Made by a program: the position numbers and the translations under genes. A model generated the notes under the pieces. It saw only the letters and a list, made by a program, of their open reading frames with translations. It had not been told where the DNA came from and did no database searches. A stretch of DNA of 64,000 bases from Vitis vinifera (taxonomy: Eukaryota; Streptophyta; Magnoliopsida; Vitales; Vitaceae), in contig NC_081823.1 in assembly GCF_030704535.1 (NCBI RefSeq), positions 7,818,501-7,882,500 on the forward strand, read 5' to 3'. The first letter of the stretch is position 1. Every line of letters starts with the position of its first letter. Shown here piece after piece: positions 35,731-46,500 of the stretch.

Positions 35731-36021
35731 TTAAACATGGGGGGTCTGACCATCTGACTCATTTTTGTGGCTAACTGGGCTTTCCAGCAACAACTCCAGA
35801 ATCTCTTTCACTCGACTGTGACTACTATTGTCTGTATATACACAATCATATGCCCTATCCAACTCCTCCGAAATGAAAAAGCTTTTTGAGTGATTGACCA
35901 GTCCAGGCACACTGAAAGGGTGGACCCTTTTCTGATTTGCTTCACCCATCATTGTATCTTTGAATTGTAGTACACTGTACAGGTAACAGGCATAGAGTGA
36001 GATTTTGACTGCAAGATTCAT
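35731..36021 (-). CDS. Hypothetical small protein or terminal exon (96 codons or fewer)
   Basis: An open minus-strand frame has protein-like composition in its second half: ANQKRVHPFSVPGLVNHSKS, FFISEELDRAYDC and SRVKEILELLLESPVSHK. I do not recognise it. TTGCAG at about 36011 and TGTACAG at about 35985 on the minus strand are acceptor-like, so the true coding part may start at the internal MMGEANQK or be the last exon of a gene to the right. It could also be a chance frame. Immediately upstream on this strand is the compound microsatellite 36088-36169, which would sit in the leader or promoter. Confidence 0.3.
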   Translation of the reverse strand: MNLAVKISLYACYLYSVLQFKDTMMGEANQKRVHPFSVPGLVNHSKSFFISEELDRAYDCVYTDNSSHSRVKEILELLLESPVSHKNESDGQTPHV

Positions 36022-36087
36022 TTCTTGAAGAGGGGCTTCTTGTTTTTCCTTTTACTGCATCCAAGCCAACTGGGATTTTGGCATTGA

Positions 36088-36092
36088 GATGA

Positions 36093-36126
<34 letters not shown>

Positions 36127-36169
36127 GGTGGTGGTGGTGGTGGTGGTGGTGGTGGTGGTGGTGGTGGTA
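36088..36169. repeat. Compound trinucleotide microsatellite (ATG)n(GTG)n
   Basis: About eight ATG/GAT units pass directly into about 19 GGT units without interruption. On the plus strand it encodes only Met and Val homopolymers, so the frame at 36089 is not a gene. It is likely to be length-polymorphic. Confidence 0.9.
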
Positions 36170-37015
36170 GAGGGCTATAAATCTAAAGCCATCAGATTCC
36201 TACATGCACATAGAGTGGACAGTTTATCGGCATGCGCCAACATCTCCCAAACTGTTGCTTTCAAGTTCAAAATTTTAAAGTGAATCATAGAAGCTATGTT
36301 GCCACACAAAAGAGCCCAACAAGAAGCGCCATGGTGGTATCCCAATATCCACAGCTTTTTCTCCCTCCATGCCATTTTCATCCAACAACACAAAGACAAA
36401 ACACGGAGAGAAAAAGGGAGAGAGAGCCATGCTAGGCTAGGTCTGTGACATTGTAAGTGGGAAGACATGGGAAAGGAGACGAGGATTGTGCTTTTGGTGG
36501 GTTCACTTTCTCTCCTCTCCATGAGAACTTCAATCTAAAAAAACATAACATCAACTTCAAAAATTATTCCCTCTTCCAACTCTTGTCTTGTCCGCACATC
36601 CTCACCTCTCATTTTCTATGAGGCACAAAGGAAAAAAGAGAATGTCTGAAGAGAAGATAAAGTAAATAAATGAGCAAACATACCTCCAAAACCCCACAAA
36701 AAAGGCACCATCCTCTCCAAAGCCAAAGTAGCTCTTGGAGACAAACCGACAGAGCATTACCCATCCTTTTATTCCTCCAAACACACTCTTCCAAAAGCTA
36801 TATCACTCCTTTCTTTGGACTCTCTCTCCCACCCTTTTTCTCAATTACAAGTACTTTGCCTCTCATCAATCCTTCAACCTGAACTCTATAGATTAGCCAC
36901 ACTGCTTTTCTTTCTTGGACTTAGCGCCTCGGCTGCCGATTCCCATCTTTCTTTGAGATCACTCAGAATCTAGGGGGGGCTCTCAAATTGCATAAATTAA
37001 TGGCTTTGGGCCATA
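36170..37015. other. Upstream region of the small gene at 37104
   Basis: It contains pyrimidine-rich and CTCTCT-type sequence typical of plant promoters and leaders, but no coding frame I would support. The minus-strand frame 36175-36522 and frames at 36602-36882 have no family resemblance. Confidence 0.4.
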
Positions 37016-37022
37016 CCCAACT

Positions 37023-37031
37023 CCTATATAA
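37023..37031 (+). promoter_or_regulatory. TATA box of the small conserved gene
   Basis: CTATATAAAGGG is a textbook plant TATA box about 80 bp before the ATG at 37104, leaving a short leader. Confidence 0.65.
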
Positions 37032-37103
37032 AGGGAGAGAGCAATTTCCGGACCCCCTAAAGGGTGCCACCTTCCATTTCCCCTACAACTTACGGTTACC
37101 CCA

Positions 37104-37478
37104 ATGGGAAGGCAGAGCAGTGATCCTATTGTCATACACTCCTCTATTGCTCTTCTGCAAGAGAGGTTTAGACAGTTGCAGAGAGCAAAGGAGATGAGAG
37201 AGGAAAGAGAGCTCCTGAGACTATTCTCTCAATCGCCAGGGGTCAATCCAACCGAATTTCCTGAACCATCCAGGTCTTTTTTCCAGTCTGAACTCATCCT
37301 TCCACATAGGTCACCTCTCCCAGGCTCTCCCTCCAGCCAGCCCAACTCGCATAACAAGCACAGTGATCTCCAGGTGATTGAGACTCCAATTTTGGTGAAC
37401 TTATGGCCCTCAGAAAAAGTCTACCGAGCATCAAAGAACTTTGATGATTCAGATGTTGATACTTCTCTTCATCTGTGA
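37104..37478 (+). CDS. Small plant-specific protein of unknown function (124 aa)
   Basis: An uninterrupted frame follows the TATA box. The N-terminal half is a charged amphipathic helix (SSIALLQERFRQLQRAKEMR then EERELLRLFSQ) with coiled-coil character. The middle is S/P-rich (PLPGSPSSQPNSHNK) and likely disordered. The end is acidic (DDSDVDTSLHL). From memory, short proteins with the ALLQERFRQLQR..KEMREERELLR core occur in many dicots without a known function. No signal peptide, membrane segment or enzyme motif is seen. The stop is only 110 bp from the stop of the convergent chloroplast-protein gene, so the 3' UTRs very probably overlap. The start is the first ATG after the TATA box in this frame. 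Confidence 0.75.
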   Translation: MGRQSSDPIVIHSSIALLQERFRQLQRAKEMREERELLRLFSQSPGVNPTEFPEPSRSFFQSELILPHRSPLPGSPSSQPNSHNKHSDLQVIETPILVNLWPSEKVYRASKNFDDSDVDTSLHL

Positions 37479-37588
37479 GGAAAAAAAATTTACAATGTTC
37501 GTTTACTATGTCCGAATTTGTTATTTTGTTTTCAGTCTCTTTACCTCTTTTTGGAGCCGTAGGAATGAGAAAAATGCGACTAAAGTAA

Positions 37589-40500
37589 CTACTGCTCATT
37601 ATGACTGTCATGATCATCTTTATGTTCAGCAATTACATAGCCATCAGAAAGGCCATCCTCTGGTCTCATCTGGTGGGCATCCTCATCATTGTCCGCACTA
37701 TCTGAATCCTTGTCATCCGCACTATCTGAATCCTCGCCGTCACTCCATTTCCTTTTCATGATTTTGGGAACCAAGCGAGTCACCTCTTTGGTCTCCAATG
37801 CGGCATCATCATTATTTATCCGTTCAAACCGAACAGCACTCACCTTTCTGGCATTTCCTGCCAATATCTACACCACAGAATATAACCACATATCATCAAG
37901 ATTGCTGCTACAAATGGTGATCAAGATAAAGCCTCTCTTCCATTACACTCCAATAGACAGCTAAGAATAAATGGGTAAACATACAACAATGTAGAATATC
38001 ACAAAGAAGTTGGGATTGGAGCAAATATTGTAAGATTATAAGATATCTTGAAAATCAAACAAGCAAAAAAAATGGAAATTTGCCAGTTGACAGAAAAATA
38101 GTGTATCATTCAAATTGCAAGAGAAAGCAACCAGACATAAGCTATGCTCTTATTAGGAAAGAGAACAATAAAAATATTTTTCTTTTGGAAATGGGTTATC
38201 CACCCATTTCATGTTAAGCAATATATCATATGCAGTATAAATGAAGTTTACTTAATTATATGGAGCTACCTAGTATGCAGTCCATTGGCAGTTATAGAAA
38301 TAAACATGGAAATCCAATAATTAATATTCGGATTCTTGAAAATTTGGCCATGTTGAATAACAAATTGGCTGAATCCATTTTAAGTATAAGCATGGTTTAA
38401 AATCCATCGACAATCCTGTCTAGAAAAGAAATTTTGAGTCAAACAACTTAACATGGGAAAGACGTTCTAAGAGCTGAATAATCAACCAGCTTTGCTTAAG
38501 TTTGGCATAACTCTACACCAAGCTTGATTTGGAAGCCTAAAGCTCCCATAAGGTCAAAGCCCTTGCCTTGTTAGTCACTCATAAGAGAAGGAATAATGAT
38601 GGTTTGCTTTAGACAAGAAGGCCTAAGAAGGCTTGCTACTTGAATAGGTGCTTATAGAGAGGGAGTAAGGAGATATCCAATCATTTCTGCATTACCCCTT
38701 CACATATGAGTTATAGTCACATTACACGTACACGTTAAATTCAACCAAAATACTCGTGTCAACACAATACAACACAAGTACGGATGTGAGATTTGTATTG
38801 AAATCACTTATATTGCATCAGATATAGTTTAGCTAGCTCATGACTGCTTTATCTTTTTTTTTTCTTTGAAGTTACGCTTATATTGCATAAAATACAACTA
38901 TTTTGTGTTTTATGTCTCTCTCAAATCTTTATTTATTTATTTATTACATTATAACGAGTAATAGTATAAAATCAATTGTAATAAAAAATAAAGAATTTCT
39001 AAATTAATTTCTAACTTTTTCCCTAATCTCTTATGAATAGTATAGATAATTCCAAAGAAAGTGTGCTTTTTCTTTTACCAATTTATACACACCTATCTTT
39101 ACCAAATGAAAAAAAAGGTGTACTTTTATTAGAAGTTGAAACACATTTTTATTTAAATAAAAATTGTATAGTGAAATTTAAATTCAAATAACTTTTATGA
39201 ACTTAAAATAATAAGATTTAAAAAATATATTTACATAGAAATTACAGTCAAATTGAACTATATCAATTTTAAAATAATAAAATTTATTCAAAATAAATAA
39301 ATAAATTAGCTTCAATTTAAATAATTAAAAATATAAATTTTGAAAGCTTTTCAAATTTATAATTAAAGAAAATTTTCACTAATGTTTAACATTCAATTAA
39401 AATAAAAAATAAGTATTATACAAAATATAAAGATATATATAATAACTAATATCATATAAAATATAAAGATAAATATCAAAATTAATATCTTAAAAAATCT
39501 AGATATTGTATCATTAAATTTATTTCTCATTAACGTCCCATCAAAGAACTTGCACCCATACTTAAGATTCTTTACAACTGAATCCCAGCATCCTAAGATT
39601 TTGGGAAGTAAAAGATCTAACATCCAGACACATACTCACACCCGACATGTACTATAACCCATTTAAGATAGGCTACAGTTGTCCTTTTTCCCATTTTGGG
39701 GTATGGATTTAGTGCATTACCCCAAAAGAGATTCCACCAATGTTGTCTATATCCTTTCAAGGCTTTGGTAGAGAATTAGAGGAGAACAGCTTTATGGAAA
39801 TGTGCCGACCAGCTACCTGGTGGATTGTTTGGCTAAAAAAGCAATAGGAGGGTCTTTGATGATCAACAGAGTCTAGTAGCTGATATATGGGCCAAGATCC
39901 AACTTTTGGCTTCCCTTCAAGTGCTCATAACAAGAGAATGTGTTAGCATTCCACTCAGCAAGGTTTCCATGGATTGAAACCCAGTGTGCTCTTATGTTAT
40001 AAGAAGCACTGCCTTTTCATAGTGATTCAACCTCGTCCTTGGTGTACCAAACTCAACATGCTTAAACACTTGGTAAGCCAGGATTTTGGGCACTGGCTTC
40101 CCCTATTCCCCTAGAGATCAAGCGTGTACTGTGGTCAAGGATTTCTCTAAGCTGACTGGAAGTGGACTCTGCCTCCTAGGTGTATCAAAACACAACAAAT
40201 ATGGATGTTCGTTTTGTAACCTAGGGTTTGAGCATTTGGTCACTTCAGAACACATGGATGGTGTGGTCAAGGCTTTCTCTAAGCTGACTGATTATGGGTT
40301 GGCCACTGAAGCTGAGGTGTTTATTTATATTTGAAGAAGTGGAAGACACCTATTTCATAGATAGAAGTGAATTCTAGAACAGTTATAGCTCAGGTTTGCC
40401 GAGATAGAAGAATCTCATGGAGGTATGTCTATTGGATTTGAGGGAGCTGTGGTAGTATTCGGATGAAAACCAAGGTCAGAAAATCAACTGGCCAACATCT

Positions 40501-43500
40501 TAGTCAATAATGCTACTTCCCAGGTGGAGTTTGGTGGGGAATTTCCTTTCCCATTTGCATTGGTGTGTTAAGGATAGACGTAAGTCTCTCATTACATAAA
40601 GAGGAGGGGTTTTGGTTTCTTAGGTGTTTTCTCTTCTTTTGAAGGATATCCTCCCTTGTATTTCTTGGTTATTTAATTATCAACAAATTTCTTTTTTTCT
40701 TATTAGAGGAAGGAAAGGGAAAGAAACAACTAACAGCAAAGGTAATCACATATTAGCAACCACTACTTGCATGTTGTAACTTCCAAAGAACACATAGCAA
40801 AAGAATATACACCCTACCTCAAGCTTAAAAATGTGCTGCTTCTCCTTCTGTTCTTGGCGGTCAGATTCTTGCTCTGTATATTCTTCATTCTCTTCTTGAT
40901 TTTCAAGTACCACCTTTATGCTCTCACCAGTCCTTGGGATATACCCAAATACCTCACAGATAAAACCTGATACTGTCTCATATTGATGACCCTGTAACCA
41001 ACAGGAAACAAGAGGATATGAATGTATATTTGAGAATTAATAGGGACTGGATTGGCATGATACCATTCACTTTCCCTTGCAACTTGCAAGAAAACAGGAA
41101 TGAACACAAGGGGAAAAAAATTTGCCGTTTCAACTAATAAAATGGCAACAATTCTATGTATCAATGGCAAAACTAGTAGGGCTATAGTGCTACACTACTC
41201 AACAAATTATGCATAGAGATGACATCAACTCAGTTCAAACTACAAAACATGATTAGAATTATCAAATACAAACATGGTAGTAGCTCAAGATGCCTGAACT
41301 CCATGAGAACAAAGTTGAGAGAGAAGCAAAAGAGTGACACTGACCAGCAATGTACCATTAACCAGGATCGATGGATTGCTACATCAAGTCATCTAGTTTA
41401 TTCTGGTTATTAAGATTTATTACAATGCTCTGCACATCATACAGGCAATTAACACTGAATTTGGATGTTTGTACCTATCTTGGTACAATAACTTTTTATT
41501 CTCCTGCAAACAGTTAGCTGTTTAAAGCCAAAAACAATAAAATAAAATACCTCTGGCATTTTGATATTGAGATCTTCAGAGAGCTGATCAATTGATGTAT
41601 TTGCATCCACATCAAATATTCCCTCACCTTTCATTACAACATAACCAGTTTTCTTCTGAATCTCTTCCTGTTACACAGAAAAACAAGTATAAGAAAAGTA
41701 TTTGAAAAAAGATCTGCATGACAATCACGGAATTAAATATACAATTCAGCCACCACTCTTGGTTTTCTGATATATTGGGCTATCAAAGACCACATAAGTA
41801 ACATTTGAGATCAGAAATCTGCATCAACAGTTTAAACTTCATAGAAGTAAAACCCCAATTTTGGGTAATTTTTTTTAGGATCTTTCCCCTTGCTTCCAAA
41901 GGCTTAGAAACAAACTCTATTTTTAATAACATTTTTTATAAATAAGATTTTGGTCTTCAAAAGTAAGCAATCCAATTATTACAATTATTTCCATCAAAAC
42001 CAGCGGGAAAGCCAATAATTTTATGCAACAAAAAGGGTAAACCGTGTTATTGAAGATAAAAGTCCAAAGAAGAAAAATAACATTATTTTGGTATTTAGAT
42101 CAAGAAATCACATCTATTAGTTTTCCAAGCTTGTTGGCATAAATTATGTAAAATCAACCTCATAAATGCCAACAAAAGGTGCAAAAAGGGAAAAAATTTC
42201 ATTGCTTCAATAAAGTTTTATGAAAAAGATAAGTAACAGATGCTGATAAGAATTATCAACATCAATAACTTTCATCCAACAACAATTATATGTATGGATG
42301 GTCTGAGGCAAATTGTTACATTCACTTCAAAGTATAATTAACCACTTCCACCACTAAACGTGGAACCATTCATGAGAGAGGAATTATGAATGTCATAAAA
42401 TACCAAAAACAAAGTTCCAAAAGATATAAAGGGAGCTTTACTTTTGAATCATTCTCATCGAAGATTTCACCGACAATTTCCTCAACCACATCTTCCAGGG
42501 TTACTATCTGTTCATACAGAAAAGATAAGGAAGAAATAAGGTTCTGACACAGAATATAAAAAAGTGCACAAAGAGGATGTTGGATAGTGGCATAAATCTC
42601 ATAATATGCACACTTCTTGCACAACTATGTGTACAAATATGTTTCTGATAAAATAATAATAATAAAAGAATAAAAATAAAAGAACTATGTGTACAAATAT
42701 ATCAGGGATGTAAAAAAGAATTGAGAGTTCAGTAAAAGTTTAAGATAAGTGATAAACCACTTAACAATGACAATCAAATCTTTTTCTCTTTTGCAGTGTT
42801 GAACACCACATAGCTGTTCCAGATACCATCACTATGTATGCAGTTAATCACATTTGATTCTTCCAAAGGTGGCCTTGTTCGATGTTTGGCACCCATATCA
42901 GACACCAATAACCAGGATTCCTAGTTGCATGGATGGTAACTGTCTTAGCAACATGATGTTTCCATCCAGTGAGGATGAGATGGTAACATCAGTCTTTCCA
43001 GTTCTCTACACATAGTGTTTTTTTTTTTTTTTTCTTGACTGGCAAACAGGAAATATATTAACAGCACCTAAAAATTGATGCACCAAACCAGGCTAGCGTC
43101 AAGAAGACATACACAAAAAACAAACTCCCTTCCCTTACTTAGAGTTCAGTCAATCAATAAAGCATATCATGTTCATGAATGATCATACCAATAAATAAAT
43201 AAATGTTCATTGAATAATCATCTATGCATACTCTAATCTAAACCAAAAAATTACACACAAAGGAAGATTTAATTGTTTGCTTCCGTCTGCTCGACATCTT
43301 CAAACAACTCCTAATTCCAATATGAAACAGGAAGGAATATGAAACAGTAAAATTCCAATGCATGAATATTATACATACTCCCACAGTTCCACCATACTCA
43401 TTGAGAACAACAGCCATGTGGACCTTCCTGATGCGAAATTCTCTTAGAAGATTCCAGACAGACATTGAATCTGCAAAATTGATGTTATAAGTTTATTCAA

Positions 43501-46500
43501 AGCTCAGTTGGTTAGAGCACTTATTTGGCGAGTGGGAGGTCTTAGGTTCAAATCAATGAAAGCAAGACAATCTCCTATCTTTGAATGAAATGCTTATAAA
43601 TACAGTAAATTCGAAACAAAAGTGTACTCTGATTATATGACAATATTGAAGCAATGAGCTGGTGTAAACCTAGAATTAGTTAATTCAATACTTTCTATCA
43701 ATATCAGGCATCTTGGGGGGGGTGTGCGTGGGGCGCAAAGATGCTAGCACTTTTATATCTGGAAAACTTTTCATACAAATATAAATTGGATTCAAGGTTG
43801 CCATATTTTTCAACTGATCAGGTTTTTGGGTCAAACAATTTGACCTGTCAAATAAGGCCCTTAAAAATTTGAATACTGGTCAGCACTAGGAAAATTTGAC
43901 ACAGACAAATTACAGAAGGAAGGTGATTAAGTGTTGCAGCAACTCTTTGTCTTGTTCTTGGAGATATTTTAATTGTCAAGAAAAGCTCATGACATAGTTT
44001 CAGTTATTAACTGCAATGTCTATGGGTAACCTTCGATTGAAAATTCAACTAAGAATTCTTGGATAAGATGGAGTAAAGCACCTTGGAAGCCATTTGCACA
44101 GATAGACATCCCTCTTTTGTGGCTTCATCTCTGTTGTACTTCAGGGATGTTAGGTGCAGAATGGAGGCAACAAAATGCAGAACAGAAAACAAACTCTGAA
44201 TTCTTGGCTAAGAGAGAAAGCACCTTAGAAGCCATTTGCACTGACATCCCTTTTTGTAGATTCATTCTTGGTTGTACTTCAGGGAAACCCCTGAGTGCTC
44301 TATCTTTTTCTCTGTTCTGTTTTTTGATATTGTTCTGCTTTTTTGCTTTCATTTTGTGAGAGGATCTTCTCACCATGTATTTTCTCCTCTCCTTTCCATT
44401 ATAAAGTTTGTTTTCCACAAATAAATAAATAAATAAAATAGAAAGGCACATAGTTTAGTGCCTTGTTGACTTAAAAAATTATAAGTACAACCATGCATCA
44501 TACTATGAAAGATGGTGACCATCCATGCCGGCATATCATCTTAAATTGTAGTATCTTCCACAGTATGAATATTAAAAATAGAAGATCCAGATCCCGGTAA
44601 TTAATAGGTCCAACCTAAGAATCTATATGATAGATTAGGATTATTAGAAGACTTACAAATTACCTAACATTTTGTTAAACAAAAGGTCCAAATTATATAA
44701 AAATGATGTTCTGCATCCAGTCTCAGCCTCCACAATTCTATTAAAATGGTTACCAACTTAAATTAATGGACCAACTAGCCAATAAACGAAATATAGGCAA
44801 CATTCAAGTTTCAGAGGATGTTAGCCTACATGTGAGATATCATCAGCTGTCTCAGCTAGTTTGTCTAGGTAAAACGATTCCCAGGCAAAAACCATAACCA
44901 TGCTGGGGCATAATCCTGGAACCCCTGACCTAAGTTATTTTAAAAAACACTTGGCAATGATTCTCTATAACAGTAATTTGATCGAAAATGATAGGTTTTA
45001 AAAAACAGTGACATAAGAATTAAGAGTTACCAGGCACGAAGTATGCAGGTTTATGAGCCATATCTCCCACAATAGAACTTTCTAGAATCTCCCCCTTCAA
45101 AATCAAACAGATCATAATTCTGCAAACTATCAGATAGTTGTGTATAATTAGAAGAAATAACACAACGATAATTTAGCATAAGAAACAGAAGTAAAATTTG
45201 TCACCCTCTTTGCCTCTATTGCTTATTTATCAAAAAAGATAAATGCAATGCTAGCTAACCTTCTGAAGATAATCCAGCAGATCCATTGCATATGCAACAC
45301 CAACTATGTTATCAACACGCTGCTCAAAAACAGGAACCCTGGAAGGATGTTCATAAAATATTAGATGTGGGGTTAAGAATTATATAATCACATATCCAAA
45401 CCAGCTGTAACTTTATCATACCTGGAGTACTGATGAGTCAGCCACAATTCATGGAAATCAACAAGTGTTGCACTGGCATCAATTGCAACAACATCCACAA
45501 GAGGTGTCATCACTTCTCTAACATGTGTATCTTTTATCTCCAACACATTTTCGATCATATCCTGCAAGAGATTTATTACAGCGATAGCATCTTATCCACA
45601 CACACACACACACAGATCCAAAAACTAAGTATAGCTTTACTTCTGCCCATTAAGTCAATAATTTTTGTGGTTGTGTTGTTCCTTGCTATATTTACAAGAA
45701 AAATCATATTTGCATAATAGAACAGCTAATTAATGTGTTTGTATCTGAATATCCCATGAATGCCCATTATTAAATAATCTTCCCCATAAACTAGGTATGG
45801 CTTTACATGATATGTTTTTATAAATTAAACAAATTCAAGACATGTTTTGACAATATATTTTGTTAGCATTCAGAACAACAATCCCAGGTCTCATATCCAA
45901 GGTATTAAATGTTATATTTAATAGAAAATACTAAATATTTGGCGAATGCCAGGATGTGTGGTAGAGGCATACGGTCCTGGGTTTGATTCCTACCACTGGT
46001 TGGATACCCTGGATTACTCGGTGTTGGTTGTGGCATACACGGTCAGCACCACGGGGTTTGGGTTCCGTGAGGAGTAAAAAGGGCTCAGGCAGAGAAGGTT
46101 CCTCAGTTAGCAAAAAGAAGACAGAAAGGTACTAAAGGGCTAGCGACATGAAATATTCAGAGATATGTCAACAAGATCAGTCAATTCTTGCGCCATCTCA
46201 AAGAAATTATCGAAATCAACTGAGAGTTTGCCTCTTCTTCTCATCTCAACCCTTGCCAAGAATGAGACCTCAAGAGATAACTCCCCATTCCCAGATTTAA
46301 GTCAATGCTTGTATCTGCTATAACAACAAGAAGGATCACAAACATGAGTAATCAGAAGAAGCCTATTTCATTACCTGCTCTTCCTCCTCTATTGCCCCAC
46401 TCAATTCCGCTCCTCGCAACATCAACTTTAACTCCTCTTCAGTAACATATGGTTCACTAGTAAATCAAACAGACAAGGATGAAGTAGCAAAAAGTTAGAA

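Noticed and set aside
36089-36283. Plus-strand frame starting with Met and Val runs
   Set aside because: It is the translation of the compound microsatellite.
36175-36522. 115-codon minus-strand open frame
   Set aside because: Cys/Trp/Leu-rich with no family resemblance or promoter; it lies in the pyrimidine-rich upstream region of the 37104 gene and reads like a chance frame.
43238-43465. 75-codon minus-strand frame as a separate gene
   Set aside because: Its first half is exon 10 of the DUF21/CBS gene; the remainder reads into the intron after the GTATGT donor.
43498-43560. Functional tRNA gene
   Set aside because: D-arm and B-box are present but acceptor- and T-stem pairing fails, so SINE head or pseudogene is preferred.
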